14,497 nucleotides of DNA from Lonsdalea britannica (GCF_946477055.1 NZ_CAMKXG010000065.1:1-14497); one strand, 5' to 3'; counted from the stretch's first letter, positions 1 through 8,317 are shown. Made by a program: numbers and translations. Notes: a model not told the origin generated them from the sequence alone.

Positions 1-551
1 ACGAGTCGGCGGATATTATCCGCATGCTGAACAGCGCGTTTGACGACGTGGGGGCGACGCCGGGCGATTACTTCCCGCTGGCGCTACGCACAGAGATCGA
101 GGAGCTGAACGAGTGGATTTACCCTCAGGTTAACAATGGCGTCTACAAAGCGGGTTTTGCCACGCAGCAAAACGCCTATGACGAGGCGGTCTCTCAGCTG
201 TTCGACGCGCTGGATCGTCTGGAACAACGTCTGAGTCAACAACGCTATCTGACCGGTTCACGTCTGACGGAAGCCGATCTGCGGCTGTGGACCACGCTTG
301 TCCGCTTCGATCCGGTCTACCACACCCATTTCAAGTGCGACCGCTGGCGTTTGACGGATTATGAGAATTTGTATGGGTTTACACGGGATATTTATCAGCT
401 GCCGGGTATCGCGGAAACAGTCAATATGGACCACATACGCCATCACTATTACCGTAGCCATGCCACGATCAACCCCTACGGCATTATTTCCGTCGGCCCA
501 GAATTGTCGCTTACCAAACCGCATGACAGAGAGAGCCGCTTCAGCCGCTAA
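1..551 (+). CDS. yqjG: Glutathionyl-hydroquinone reductase YqjG, 3' part
   Basis: The frame is open from the window's left edge (first full codon at base 3) to TAA at 549-551, giving about 182 C-terminal residues; the 5' part lies outside. The visible part is the alpha-helical GST C-terminal domain of a Xi-class enzyme. Recognisable stretches are NNGVYKAGFA, RYLTGSRLTEADLRLW, RFDPVYHTHFKCD and the C-terminal PGIAETVNMDHIRHHYYRSH followed by INPYGIIS, all close to E. coli YqjG. The family reduces glutathionyl-hydroquinones to hydroquinones in the cytoplasm, using a cysteine in the N-terminal thioredoxin-fold half, which cannot be seen here. It is convergent with yhaJ. The ATG at base 24 is internal and not the gene start. 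Identification is firm; the only limit is the truncation by the window. Confidence 0.95.
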   Translation, partial: ESADIIRMLNSAFDDVGATPGDYFPLALRTEIEELNEWIYPQVNNGVYKAGFATQQNAYDEAVSQLFDALDRLEQRLSQQRYLTGSRLTEADLRLWTTLVRFDPVYHTHFKCDRWRLTDYENLYGFTRDIYQLPGIAETVNMDHIRHHYYRSHATINPYGIISVGPELSLTKPHDRESRFSR

Positions 552-578
552 CATCCTTCACCCACGTCATGTCAGCAT

Positions 579-624
579 CAGCGAGACGGCAGAACGGGGG
601 AATTTTCGCGCTGCCGTCTCGCTG
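579..624. terminator. 14-bp perfect inverted repeat between convergent yqjG and yhaJ
   Basis: CAGCGAGACGGCAG (579-592) is exactly complementary to CTGCCGTCTCGCTG (611-624), with an 18-nt loop. It sits between the stop codons of yqjG and yhaJ, where a shared terminator is expected. There is no T-run after the stem on either strand, so it is not a classical intrinsic terminator; it may instead protect RNA 3' ends. The repeat is certain, the function inferred. Confidence 0.6.
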
Positions 625-632
625 GATCGCAA

Positions 633-1529
633 TCAGGACTCACGCAATACTTTGGGGATTTCCCGTAGCAGCCAGGACTTGGCTTCGCCCATATTGTCAC
701 GGCGCCAGGCCATGATGATCTGGCTCTCGAAAGTACTTTCCGGACTCACCACGCGCAGCCGTCCTTCGGCGATATCCTGAGCCACCAACTCGTAGGGGAT
801 CGTCGCAACGCCCAATCCAGCAAGCAAAGCACGGCGCTTGTCGTCCATCGTGCTCACCGTCAGGCGAGGCTGTTTATCCAACAGCTGTACGGTAAGCACA
901 GGGCGATCGCGCGCGGTATCCGCAATGGCGATCCCCCGATATTTGACTCGGGTGACTTCGGACAACGGTTCGGGCTCGTCATGGATGGGATGATCCGGGC
1001 TGGCGACATAAACGCATTTCACCGAATAGAGCTTGCGCGTATTGACCTCCGACGTCGCACGGAAGTGCATATCCGGGGAAATCACGATGTCGGCGCGATC
1101 CTGTTCCAGCCGTTCCCAGGCGCCTGCCAGCACCTCGGTGAGAATAGAGACCTGCGTGTTGGCCTTTTGCGCCAATTTATCCAGCAGCGGAAAAAGTCGC
1201 TCCGTCGGCACCAATGCTTCCGCGACGATGGTGACATGGGTCTCCCAGCCGCGGGCGAGCGCTTCGGCGTCCGTCGTCAGCTTATCGGCCGCTTCCAACA
1301 GGACTCGCCCTCGCTCCAGCAGCATCCTTCCCACATTAGTAAATTTAGTGCGATGACCCGAGCGGTCGAACAGCACCACGTCCAGCTCATCCTCTAATTT
1401 TTGCATGGTGTAGCTCAGCGCCGATGGCACTCGGCCCAGCTCATCCGCCGCGGCCGCGAAGCTACCCCGACGATCGATAGCATCCATCACCCGTAACGCT
1501 TCCAATGTTAACGCCCGATCTTTCGACAT
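633..1529 (-). CDS. yhaJ: LysR-family transcriptional regulator YhaJ
   Basis: A 298-residue LysR-type regulator. The N-terminal winged helix-turn-helix is about residues 6-65, with the recognition region SFAAAADELGRVPSALSYT and then LDVVLFDRSGHRTKFT. A periplasmic-binding-protein-like effector domain fills the rest and ends in IIMAWRRDNMGEAKSW. Similarity to E. coli YhaJ is very high throughout. E. coli YhaJ responds to aromatic compounds such as dinitrotoluene breakdown products and activates yqjF-type genes, so the neighbouring yqjG and yhaK fit a redox/aromatic-stress role. An upstream ATG at 1541 would add four residues (MRIS), but the ATG at 1529 has GAG at a suitable distance and gives the usual family length. 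It is divergent from yhaK and convergent with yqjG. The effector in this organism is unknown. Confidence 0.95.
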   Translation of the reverse strand: MSKDRALTLEALRVMDAIDRRGSFAAAADELGRVPSALSYTMQKLEDELDVVLFDRSGHRTKFTNVGRMLLERGRVLLEAADKLTTDAEALARGWETHVTIVAEALVPTERLFPLLDKLAQKANTQVSILTEVLAGAWERLEQDRADIVISPDMHFRATSEVNTRKLYSVKCVYVASPDHPIHDEPEPLSEVTRVKYRGIAIADTARDRPVLTVQLLDKQPRLTVSTMDDKRRALLAGLGVATIPYELVAQDIAEGRLRVVSPESTFESQIIMAWRRDNMGEAKSWLLREIPKVLRES

Positions 1530-1568
1530 AGATATTCTCATTCAGGATTTTTGAACGTCCCCACCAGA

Positions 1569-1580
1569 TTAACTAGCTAA
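1569..1580. promoter_or_regulatory. Possible YhaJ operator in the yhaJ/yhaK divergent region
   Basis: TTAACTAGCTAA is a nearly perfect 12-bp dyad (one mismatched pair) in the 110-bp gap between the divergent starts of yhaJ and yhaK. LysR-type proteins usually bind such gaps to control themselves and the divergent neighbour. I know of no established YhaJ consensus that it matches, so this is positional inference only. Confidence 0.25.
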
Positions 1581-1639
1581 CAATCTACCGTCCAGCCTAT
1601 TACCCTTTTAGAGTCGAATAATTATGAGGGCCTGACACC

Positions 1640-2338
1640 ATGATCATTAGCAGAGCAGCGGAGCAATGCGGCAAGGCTGACTACGGCTGGTTGCAGGCGC
1701 GATACACCTTCTCTTTCGGCCATTATTTCGACCCTGACTTGCTGGGTTTCGGCTCGTTGCGGGTGTTGAATCAGGAAGTGCTGGCCCCCAAAGCCGCCTT
1801 TCAGGCGCGCACCTATCCGCGTGTCGATATCCTTAACCTGATACTGCAAGGCGAAGCCGAATATCGGAATAGCAACGGCAACCACACGCAAGCCACAGCC
1901 GGCGACGTCATGTTGTTGGCGACCCAGCCCAACCTCAGCTATAGCGAACAGAATATTGCCAGCGATACCCCGCTGACCCGCATTCAACTGTGGCTGGATG
2001 CCTGCCCGACACGCGAAAACCGCGCGTTGCAACGAATGGCACTGAATGGCGAGCGCTGTCAGCTGCTGGCTTCTCCGGATGACGAAAATGGCAGTCTGCA
2101 TCTGAGACAACAGGTCTGGGTTTACCATCTGGATCTGACCGCGGGAGAATCGTTGACGCATTCCCTGAAGGGGAATCGCGCCTACATTCAGTCCATCTAC
2201 GGTGAGCTTGGCATCCGCTGTGCCGATGAGGGCAAGACGCTACGTTGCGGTGACGGTGCCTTTATTCAGCAGGAGACCGCTATCACCCTGCACGCGCAAA
2301 CGCCGGTGCGGGCGCTGTTGATCGACTTGGTGGCGTAG
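1640..2338 (+). CDS. yhaK: Pirin-like bicupin protein YhaK
   Basis: A 232-residue cytoplasmic protein, one residue shorter than E. coli YhaK. It carries the family stretches ADYGWLQARYTFSFGHYFDP near the N-terminus, RTYPRVDILN around residue 57, QLWLDACPTREN in the middle and CGDGAFIQ near the C-terminus. YhaK belongs to the pirin/bicupin superfamily but lacks the usual metal-bound pirin centre; in E. coli it has been proposed to sense reactive oxygen species, with no defined reaction. The start at 1640 begins MIISRAAEQCG, aligning with the E. coli N-terminus, with GAGGG about 10 bases upstream. Its placement directly divergent from yhaJ suggests YhaJ control, as in E. coli. Identification is secure; biochemical role uncertain. 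Confidence 0.93.
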   Translation: MIISRAAEQCGKADYGWLQARYTFSFGHYFDPDLLGFGSLRVLNQEVLAPKAAFQARTYPRVDILNLILQGEAEYRNSNGNHTQATAGDVMLLATQPNLSYSEQNIASDTPLTRIQLWLDACPTRENRALQRMALNGERCQLLASPDDENGSLHLRQQVWVYHLDLTAGESLTHSLKGNRAYIQSIYGELGIRCADEGKTLRCGDGAFIQQETAITLHAQTPVRALLIDLVA

Positions 2339-2347
2339 CGTGTTCCC

Positions 2348-2366
2348 CGCCTGACTCGGCGTTTTT
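2348..2366 (+). terminator. Weak intrinsic terminator after yhaK
   Basis: CGCC (2348-2351) pairs with GGCG (2358-2361) across a 6-nt loop, followed at once by T5 (2362-2366). It begins nine bases after the yhaK stop. The stem is only four pairs. An alternative GACTC/GAGTC pairing (2353-2357 with 2370-2374) overlaps it. Confidence 0.4.
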
Positions 2367-2379
2367 GCGGAGTCATGGT

Positions 2380-2397
2380 AAGATAAATCATTATCTT
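2380..2397. promoter_or_regulatory. Fur-box-like palindrome upstream of zur
   Basis: AAGATAA-ATCA-TTATCTT is a perfect 7-bp inverted repeat with a 4-nt spacer, 26 bases before the zur ATG. The 19-mer 2377-2395 agrees with the classical Fur box at 14 of 19 positions by my hand alignment, including its whole right half AATCATTATC. It does not resemble the E. coli Zur box. It suggests iron-linked control of zur, or another AT-rich operator. No binding evidence is available. Confidence 0.4.
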
Positions 2398-2423
2398 CAC
2401 CACTTTTCTTCAGGGTTACAGCG

Positions 2424-2933
2424 ATGGATTCAACCGATCCGACCAAACTTCTTGCCCAGGCTGAGCGACTCTGTCAGCAACGCAACGTGCGACTCACGCC
2501 GCAGCGTCAGGAAGTGCTGCGTCTGATGGCCCAACAGCCCGGCGCCATCAGCGCCTACGACCTGTTGGACCTGCTACGTGTCGCTGAACCTCAGGCCAAG
2601 CCCCCCACGGTTTATCGCGCGTTGGACTTCCTGCTTGAACAGGGATTCATTCACCGCGTGGAATCCACGAACAGCTACGTGCTGTGCCATCATTTTGAAG
2701 AACACAGCCACACCTCGGCGCTATTTATCTGCGACCGCTGCCGACAAGTAACGGAAAGCCCCACCGAAGGCGTCGAAGAAATATTGCAGCAGATCGCCCT
2801 CCAGACCGGATTCTCTTTACGACACAGTGTAGTGGAAGCGCACGGCCTGTGCGTTGAGTGCAGGAAAATCGAAGCCTGTGAGCACCGTGATAGCTGCAAC
2901 CACGACCACAGTATTGTCATCAAAAAACGCTGA
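2424..2933 (+). CDS. zur: Zinc uptake regulator Zur (Fur family)
   Basis: A 169-residue cytoplasmic Fur-family repressor that, with zinc bound, shuts off zinc uptake genes. The N-terminal winged helix carries RLTPQRQEVLRLM and the recognition segment KPPTVYRALDFLLEQGFIHRVE (about residues 59-80). The metal ligands known for E. coli Zur fall at identical positions: His77, Cys88, His96 and Glu111 for the regulatory site, and Cys103, Cys106, Cys143 and Cys146 for the structural site. The C-terminal tail is Cys/His rich, as in E. coli. It is transcribed alone, 85 bp after yhaK and behind a Fur-box-like palindrome. In E. coli zur is separated from lexA by yjbJ and dinF; here it meets lexA directly, tail to tail. 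The name is certain. Confidence 0.97.
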   Translation: MDSTDPTKLLAQAERLCQQRNVRLTPQRQEVLRLMAQQPGAISAYDLLDLLRVAEPQAKPPTVYRALDFLLEQGFIHRVESTNSYVLCHHFEEHSHTSALFICDRCRQVTESPTEGVEEILQQIALQTGFSLRHSVVEAHGLCVECRKIEACEHRDSCNHDHSIVIKKR

Positions 2934-3069
2934 GCCGCGTGAAGATCTTAGGGCCGATGTAATCCGCGCCGTACGATGATACCGAGAATGGAATCTGAGA
3001 ATAAAAGGACTTGAAGAAGAGATTGAGAAGCAGACTGGCGACTAACGTTGGGTTCGGTTGTTATTTCGC

Positions 3070-3104
3070 CCGTTACGTTCAGCGAGAAAAACTAAACGTA
3101 ACGG
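3070..3104. terminator. 10-bp perfect inverted repeat between zur and lexA
   Basis: CCGTTACGTT (3070-3079) is the exact complement of AACGTAACGG (3095-3104), with a 15-nt loop, in the 207-bp gap between the convergent zur and lexA genes. The position suits a shared transcription stop, and the loop read on the minus strand has a T5 run, but no T-run follows the stem. No gene is visible in the rest of this gap. Confidence 0.45.
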
Positions 3105-3140
3105 AAGATGCATAAACGGGGCGTTCAGCAAGCAGGTCTA

Positions 3141-3752
3141 TCAACTCCAGTCGCTGTTGCGAATGACGCCGACGGCCAACCCTTCAATCGAAAAGTTTTC
3201 CTTGCTCAAATCGACGACGATAGGTGAAAACTCTTTATTTTCAGCCAACAACTGCACTTTGTTGCCCTGCTGCTTCAATCGTTTTACCGTCACTTCATCT
3301 TCAATACGCGCCACAACGACCTGACCGTTGTGAACATCCTGCGTTTTATGCACAGCCAGTAAATCGCCATCAAGAATACCGATATCTTTCATCGACATAC
3401 CGCTAACGCGCAGCAGAAAATCGGCGTTTGGCTTAAACATGGCCGGATCGACCTGATAATGACATTCGATATGCTGTTCCGCCAGCAGCGGCTCCCCTGC
3501 GGCAACGCGACCGATCAAAGGCAGGCCGAGCGACTCTTCTTCCATCAACAGACGGATACCGCGGGACGCGCCGGTGACAATCTCAATCACACCTTTACGG
3601 GAGAGGGCTTTCAAGTGTTCTTCAGCGGCATTTGGCGAGCGGAATCCCAGCTGTTTAGCGATTTCTGCTCGGGTGGGTGGCATACCGGTTTGTGAGATAT
3701 GATCGCGAATAAGATCATAAACCTGCTGTTGTCTGGTCGTTAAAGCTTTCAT
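3141..3752 (-). CDS. lexA: SOS repressor LexA
   Basis: A 203-residue repressor of the SOS regulon, one residue longer than in E. coli. The N-terminal winged helix (about 1-70) contains [20 protein letters not shown]. The self-cleavage site is Ala85-Gly86 in GRVAAGEP. The catalytic serine is Ser120 in VSGMSMKD and the general-base lysine is Lys157 in EVTVKRLK, each shifted by one from E. coli because of one extra residue in the linker (MEEESLGLP). When RecA filaments form, the protein cuts itself and releases its targets. Two LexA boxes lie just upstream, so it is autoregulated. It is downstream of dgkA on the same strand (112-bp gap with its own promoter) and convergent with zur. dinF, which follows lexA in E. 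coli, is absent. Confidence 0.98.
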   Translation of the reverse strand: MKALTTRQQQVYDLIRDHISQTGMPPTRAEIAKQLGFRSPNAAEEHLKALSRKGVIEIVTGASRGIRLLMEEESLGLPLIGRVAAGEPLLAEQHIECHYQVDPAMFKPNADFLLRVSGMSMKDIGILDGDLLAVHKTQDVHNGQVVVARIEDEVTVKRLKQQGNKVQLLAENKEFSPIVVDLSKENFSIEGLAVGVIRNSDWS

Positions 3753-3760
3753 TCCGCCCC

Positions 3761-3776
3761 CTGGTTGTTTATACAG
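3761..3776 (-). promoter_or_regulatory. LexA (SOS) box, lexA-proximal
   Basis: Read on the lexA strand this is CTGTATAAACAACCAG, matching the consensus CTGT-N8-ACAG except for one base in the second half site. It begins eight bases upstream of the lexA start and overlaps the untranslated leader. It is centred 21 bp from the distal box, i.e. about two helical turns, as in E. coli lexA. Confidence 0.88.
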
Positions 3777-3781
3777 TTTCG

Positions 3782-3797
3782 CTGTGAGTATATACAG
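3782..3797 (-). promoter_or_regulatory. LexA (SOS) box, lexA-distal
   Basis: CTGTATATACTCACAG on the lexA strand is a full CTGT-N8-ACAG box and, as I recall it, identical to one of the two E. coli lexA boxes. With the proximal box it gives tandem autoregulation of lexA. Confidence 0.93.
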
Positions 3798-3864
3798 GGA
3801 AACTGCCTATGGGAACTGAGAAATCGCGTTATACCTTGTTTTTTGGCGTCATTCATGAGAGCTG

Positions 3865-4230
3865 TCACGCAAAATGGCTCCACAGTAAAACACCCCAGAC
3901 CACGGCCGCTAGCAGGCAAGCGACCAGTACCGCCGCCGAGCCCAAATCTTTCGCTCTCCCTGCAAGCTCATGATATTCGGGACCAATTCTGTCCACTACA
4001 GCTTCAATCGCGCTGTTCAGCAACTCGACGATCACAATCAACACAACCGCGCCAATCAACAACAACCGTTCTAATATTGAAACTGGCAACCAACAGGCAA
4101 TAATAATGCCTGCCAGAGTAAGAATGGTTTCCTGACGAAAGGCGGCTTCATGCCTCCATGCTTGTTTAAGTCCCTGCAACGAATAGCCTGTTGCCTTGAC
4201 AAGGCGGGTAATCCCGGTCGCCTTATTCAT
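3865..4230 (-). CDS. dgkA: Diacylglycerol kinase DgkA (prokaryotic type)
   Basis: A 121-residue integral inner-membrane kinase. It phosphorylates diacylglycerol, released when phospholipid headgroups are used for membrane-derived oligosaccharides, back to phosphatidic acid with ATP. Three transmembrane helices follow an amphipathic N-terminal helix. The family signature around residues 69-95 reads ELLNSAIEAVVDRIGPEYHE and continues LAGRAKDLGSAAV; Glu69, Asn72 and Glu76 take the same numbers as the E. coli catalytic residues. The C-terminus WGVLLWSHFA matches too. It is divergent from plsB (134-bp gap) and precedes lexA, the same order as E. coli. No convincing terminator lies between dgkA and lexA, so some read-through into lexA is possible. 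Confidence 0.96.
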   Translation of the reverse strand: MNKATGITRLVKATGYSLQGLKQAWRHEAAFRQETILTLAGIIIACWLPVSILERLLLIGAVVLIVIVELLNSAIEAVVDRIGPEYHELAGRAKDLGSAAVLVACLLAAVVWGVLLWSHFA

Positions 4231-4364
4231 GATCCTTGCTTACTCCCTTTTTATTTAGTTTCGAACGCAATTTTCGCGTCACCCCATTGTCTCATGACCA
4301 CAGATATCCGATAAGGTTTCTGTTATCCTTGCGGCGCATTGCTAATAAGAGGTTCTCAGTTGTT

Positions 4365-6824
4365 ATGTCAGGTTGGCGTAAAATCTACTATAAATTATTG
4401 AATTTCCCTCTGAAACTTTTGGTAAAGAGCAAAATTATTCCTCTGGATCCGATCGCTGAGCTGGATATCGATCCTACACGTCCTATTTTCTACGTTCTGC
4501 CCTATAACTCCAAAGCAGACTTACTGACGCTGCGCGAAAAGTGCCTGGCGCTGGGGCTGCAGGATCCGCTCGAACCGTTGATTGTCGACGGTCAAGCGCT
4601 GCCGAGCTACGTATTCGTTAATAGCGGCCCGCGCGTGTTTCGCTATTACGTGCCCAAAGAGAAATCCATCAAGCTTTTTCACGACTATCTGGATCTGCAT
4701 CGCGACAATCCGTCGCTGGACGTCCAGATGGTGCCGGTTTCAGTCATGTTTGGCCGCTCGCCGGGCCGTGAAGGCCACCAGCAGGAAGCCCCTCAGCTTC
4801 GCCTGCTGAACGGTATCGAAAAATTTTTCGCGGTTCTGTGGCTGGGACGCGACAGTTTCGTGCGCTTCTCAACGCCGGTATCGCTGCGCTACATGGCGAC
4901 GGAGCACGGCACAGACACCACCATCGCTCATAAGCTGGCGCGTGTGGCGCGGATGCATTTCGCCCGTCTGCGTCTGGCCGCCGTTGGTCCGCGTCTGCCG
5001 GTCAGGCAGGAACTGTTCAAAAAACTGCTGTCATCGAAAGCCATCGCCAAAGCGGTGGACGATGAGGCGCGAGCGAAGAAAATCTCCCGAGAAAAAGCCC
5101 AGCAGAATGCCATTACGATGCTGGAAGAGATCGCCGCCGACTTCTCCTATGAAGCGGTGCGCCTGACAGACCGCGTGCTGGGCTGGACCTGGAACCGGTT
5201 ATATCAGGGGATTAACGTCCATAACGCCGAACGCGTACGGCAGTTGGCTCAGGACGGTCATGAAATCGTTTATGTTCCCTGCCACCGCAGCCACATGGAT
5301 TACCTGCTGCTGTCTTACGTGCTGTATCACCAGGGGCTGGTGCCGCCGCACATTGCTGCGGGCATTAACCTGAACTTCTGGCCAGCGGGCCCCATATTCC
5401 GCCGCCTGGGCGCGTTCTTCATCCGCCGAACCTTTAAAGGCAGCAAGCTCTATTCCACCTTGTTCCGCGAGTACCTCGGTGAACTGTTCACCCGCGGTTA
5501 TTCGGTAGAGTACTTCGTGGAAGGCGGACGCTCACGCACCGGTCGCCTGCTTGATCCGAAAACCGGTACGCTGGCCATGACGCTGCAGGCCATGCTGCGC
5601 GGCGGCACACGCCCCATCACGCTGGTGCCGATTTACATCGGCTACGAGCATGTCATGGAAGTCGGCACGTACTCCAAAGAGCTGCGTGGCGCCACCAAGG
5701 AAAAAGAAGGTTTTCTCCAGATGGTGCGCGGGCTACGCAAGCTGCGGAATCTGGGACAGGGTTACGTCAACTTTGGCGAACCGCTGCCGTTGATGACCTA
5801 TCTCAACAACAAAGTACCGCAGTGGCGCGACGCCATCGATCCGATTGAAGCGCAGAGACCCGCCTGGCTGACGCCGACCGTGCAGGACATCGCCTCCGAC
5901 ATCATGGTACGCATCAACAACGCGGCGGCAGCCAACGCCATGAACCTGTGTTCCACCGCCCTGCTGGTGTCTCCGCAACGTGCGATGACCCGTACGCAGT
6001 TGGAAGAACAGCTCGAGTGCTATCTGCATCTGATGCGCAACGTGCCTTATACCGAAAACGCGACGACGCCGGATAAAACACCTGCCGAACTGATCGATCA
6101 TGCGTTGAAGATGGACAAGTTCACGGTTGAAAACGACAAGCTGGGGACCATCATCAGCCTCCCAAGCGATCAGGCCGTGCTGATGACCTATTACCGCAAC
6201 AATATCCAGCACCTGCTGATCCTGCCGTCTCTGATCGCCAGCATCATAGTGCATCACCAACACATCACGCAGGCCGAGCTGTTGCGCCAGGTCACCTTGA
6301 TTTATCCCTTGCTGAAGGCGGAACTGTTCCTGCACTACGACACCGAGCAACTGGCCGATGTGCTGCATGCGTTGACGTCCGAGCTGGCGAATCAGCGGTT
6401 GATCGTGATCGAGGGCGAAAACCTGACGCCGAATAGCGAGCGTCGTCGCCCGTTGCAGCTGCTGGCTACCGGGGTTATAGAAACGCTGCAGCGGTATGCC
6501 ATCACCTTCCTGCTGCTCAAAGGCGACCCGACGATCAATCGCGGCACGCTGGAGAAAGAGAGCCGTGCAATGGCGCAGCGCCTGTCCCTCCTGCATGGCA
6601 TCAATGCGCCGGAGTTCTTTGATAAGGCCGTCTTCTCAACGCTGGTCAATACGCTGCGTAGCGAAGGTTACATCAGCGATAGCGGGGATGCGGTACTGGA
6701 AAAAGTACAGGCAATCTATGCGATTTTGGGCGATGTCATTACGCCAGAGGTCAGATTGACGATTGAAAGTCCCGCTATCGTCGAAACGACGCCGACGGCG
6801 CAGCAAAATCAAGAAGTGAAGTAA
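4365..6824 (+). CDS. plsB: Glycerol-3-phosphate acyltransferase PlsB
   Basis: An 819-residue inner-membrane-associated enzyme that transfers an acyl group from acyl-ACP or acyl-CoA to sn-glycerol-3-phosphate, the first step of phospholipid synthesis. The four acyltransferase blocks are visible: His307-x4-Asp312 in [20 protein letters not shown] (349-359), [10 protein letters not shown] (384-393) and VPIYIGYEH (421-429). The frame is open back to an ATG at 4236, but the true start is 4365: [12 protein letters not shown] matches the E. coli N-terminus, it is preceded by AAGAGG, and the E. coli protein is 807 residues. The extra length is mostly a longer C-terminal tail. It is divergent from dgkA and convergent with ubiA. 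It acts in the same lipid pathway as DgkA. Confidence 0.97.
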   Translation: MSGWRKIYYKLLNFPLKLLVKSKIIPLDPIAELDIDPTRPIFYVLPYNSKADLLTLREKCLALGLQDPLEPLIVDGQALPSYVFVNSGPRVFRYYVPKEKSIKLFHDYLDLHRDNPSLDVQMVPVSVMFGRSPGREGHQQEAPQLRLLNGIEKFFAVLWLGRDSFVRFSTPVSLRYMATEHGTDTTIAHKLARVARMHFARLRLAAVGPRLPVRQELFKKLLSSKAIAKAVDDEARAKKISREKAQQNAITMLEEIAADFSYEAVRLTDRVLGWTWNRLYQGINVHNAERVRQLAQDGHEIVYVPCHRSHMDYLLLSYVLYHQGLVPPHIAAGINLNFWPAGPIFRRLGAFFIRRTFKGSKLYSTLFREYLGELFTRGYSVEYFVEGGRSRTGRLLDPKTGTLAMTLQAMLRGGTRPITLVPIYIGYEHVMEVGTYSKELRGATKEKEGFLQMVRGLRKLRNLGQGYVNFGEPLPLMTYLNNKVPQWRDAIDPIEAQRPAWLTPTVQDIASDIMVRINNAAAANAMNLCSTALLVSPQRAMTRTQLEEQLECYLHLMRNVPYTENATTPDKTPAELIDHALKMDKFTVENDKLGTIISLPSDQAVLMTYYRNNIQHLLILPSLIASIIVHHQHITQAELLRQVTLIYPLLKAELFLHYDTEQLADVLHALTSELANQRLIVIEGENLTPNSERRRPLQLLATGVIETLQRYAITFLLLKGDPTINRGTLEKESRAMAQRLSLLHGINAPEFFDKAVFSTLVNTLRSEGYISDSGDAVLEKVQAIYAILGDVITPEVRLTIESPAIVETTPTAQQNQEVK

Positions 6825-6839
6825 CACGATGTGATCTGT

Positions 6840-6869
6840 GCCTGCGGCAAGTCTGCCGCAGGCCTTTTT
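6840..6869 (+). terminator. Intrinsic terminator of plsB
   Basis: GCCTGCGGCA (6840-6849), loop AGTC, TGCCGCAGGC (6854-6863), then CTTTTTG. This is a perfect 10-bp GC-rich stem with a T5 tract, 15 bases after the plsB stop and abutting the stop codon of convergent ubiA. Confidence 0.93.
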
Positions 6870-6870
6870 G

Positions 6871-7734
6871 CTAGAGGCTCAGCACGATCCCGATGAACAG
6901 CGCCATCCCTACGTAGTTGTTATTGCGAAAAGCCTTGAAGCAATTATCCCGCTCCCGCCCCGCAATCAGCGTTTGCTGATAAACAAACAGTCCCGCAGCC
7001 ACCAGCAACGACCAATAGAACACAGCGCCAAGGTCGGAAATGCGCCCTAAAATCACCATCGCTCCCAGCATCAACAGCTGGAGTATACCGATGATAACGG
7101 TGTCGTAACGGCCGAACAGGATAGCCGTCGACTTCACGCCGATGTTGAGATCGTCATCGCGGTCAACCATCGCATACTCGGTGTCATAGGCCACGGTCCA
7201 GCACAGATAGGCGAAAAACATCAGCCAGCAGCTGATGGGCAATGACTCGCTGACGGCGGAATAGGCCATAGGAATAGACCAGCCAAAAGCCGCGCCCAGT
7301 ACAACCTGAGGCAAATGACTGACCCGCTTCATAAAGGGATAAATCCAGGCCAGAGCCAGCCCGCCGACCGACAGCCAGATCGTCATGGTGTTCAACGTCA
7401 GCACCAGCGCAAACGCCACCAGCGCTAAAATCACGAACAGCGCTTTCGCGGACTGTTCGCTGACCATGCCGCTGGGTAAAGGTCGCGATGCGGTGCGCTT
7501 CACATGACCGTCAAAATGACGATCGGCATAATCATTGATCACGCAGCCTGCGGCTCTCATCAAGAATACGCCTAATACGAACACCCAGAGCGTCCAGCTC
7601 GTTGGCGCTCCTCGCCCCGCCAGCCACAGCGCCCAAAGCGTCGGCCACAACAGCAACAGAGATCCTATCGGCTTATCGATCCGCATCAGGCGACAATACG
7701 CCATCCACCGTCCCGTCGTTAAAATTCGTTCCAA
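6871..7734 (-). CDS. ubiA: 4-hydroxybenzoate polyprenyltransferase UbiA
   Basis: A 287-residue integral inner-membrane prenyltransferase that attaches the octaprenyl chain to 4-hydroxybenzoate, the membrane-committing step of ubiquinone synthesis. The two Asp-rich motifs that bind the Mg-diphosphate substrate are present: Asn67-Asp68-x2-Asp71-x3-Asp75 (NDYADRHFD) and Asp191-x3-Asp195 within AMVDRDDD. About eight or nine hydrophobic helices are visible, and [20 protein letters not shown] near the N-terminus is typical. It lies 15 bases after ubiC on the same strand, so the two form an operon in which UbiC makes the substrate UbiA uses. Length is three residues short of E. coli. It ends right at the plsB terminator. 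Confidence 0.97.
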   Translation of the reverse strand: MERILTTGRWMAYCRLMRIDKPIGSLLLLWPTLWALWLAGRGAPTSWTLWVFVLGVFLMRAAGCVINDYADRHFDGHVKRTASRPLPSGMVSEQSAKALFVILALVAFALVLTLNTMTIWLSVGGLALAWIYPFMKRVSHLPQVVLGAAFGWSIPMAYSAVSESLPISCWLMFFAYLCWTVAYDTEYAMVDRDDDLNIGVKSTAILFGRYDTVIIGILQLLMLGAMVILGRISDLGAVFYWSLLVAAGLFVYQQTLIAGRERDNCFKAFRNNNYVGMALFIGIVLSL

Positions 7735-7749
7735 CGCATCGTCTCCTCT

Positions 7750-8271
7750 CTACCGTTCAGCATCAGAACTGAGCGAAGAATAAATAGGGGCATCAGGCAA
7801 AAAAATCTCTGTCAGCAATAACGGGTGGCCCGCCAACCTCAGCCGTGAGCGGCGAGCCCACAGATCGCCACGACGGCCCGGATTGATAAAGTCACGCTCT
7901 GGCGTGCCCGCTTGGAACAAATATCGCCCAAGCGGAACACTTCCGATCCGCGCTAACGCGAGATTGGACATCTGCAGCGTGTGCTCAGGGATCACCGTAC
8001 GACCGAATAACCAAGGCCTGCCGTCGCCATACAGCGTCACTTCCCGCAGCCAGAAGCGGTCACTGACCGGCAACAGCGGCAACGCCTCCCCGGTGTCCGA
8101 CGGAGAGATAAAACCTTCACGGGTGACCTCGACATCCAGACGCTGGCAATGCATTTCCAGACGAGCGGTCATTGAGTCTCGATGGCCAAGCCAATCGGCG
8201 ACCGCGGCGGGGACATCGGCGAACTCGCACCATGTCACCGGGCGCAGAAGGTCTACTGTCTCATCGGTCAT
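7750..8271 (-). CDS. ubiC: Chorismate pyruvate-lyase UbiC
   Basis: A 173-residue cytoplasmic enzyme converting chorismate to 4-hydroxybenzoate and pyruvate, the first step of ubiquinone synthesis. The active-site residues known from E. coli are at the same numbers: Arg76 in FWLREVTLYGDG, Gly90-Arg91 in FGRTV, Leu114 in PLGRYLF, and Glu155 in LLLTEIFLP. The first 60 residues diverge more from E. coli, and there is an extra C-terminal tail of about eight residues (SSLSSDAER). The start at 8271 has a strong AGGAGGGG ribosome binding site. It is the first gene of the ubiCA operon. In E. coli the upstream neighbour is malM; here there is a long gap and then groL. Confidence 0.95.
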   Translation of the reverse strand: MTDETVDLLRPVTWCEFADVPAAVADWLGHRDSMTARLEMHCQRLDVEVTREGFISPSDTGEALPLLPVSDRFWLREVTLYGDGRPWLFGRTVIPEHTLQMSNLALARIGSVPLGRYLFQAGTPERDFINPGRRGDLWARRSRLRLAGHPLLLTEIFLPDAPIYSSLSSDAER

Positions 8272-8317
8272 AGTCCCCTCCTCGCCTCGGGTTTAGTAAA
8301 TAAAGTAAACGATTTCC

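Noticed and set aside
1622..2161. 179-codon minus-strand ORF over yhaK
   Set aside because: Antisense of yhaK, which matches a known protein end to end.
2957..3043. Short charged reading frame (RIKGLEEEIEKQTGD) in the zur-lexA gap, thought of as a gene remnant
   Set aside because: It is too short, interrupted by a stop, and does not match dinF, yjbJ or any other protein I can name.
3753..3864. Intrinsic terminator between dgkA and lexA
   Set aside because: The only homopolymer run gives A's, not T's, on the dgkA strand, and the stem is four pairs.
4236..4364. 43-residue N-terminal extension of PlsB
   Set aside because: It covers the divergent promoter region, has no similarity to PlsB, and the ATG at 4365 with AAGAGG matches the family start.
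5733..6596. 287-codon minus-strand ORF inside plsB
   Set aside because: Antisense of the clear plsB frame; Gln/Arg/His-rich with no recognisable domain and no ribosome binding site context.
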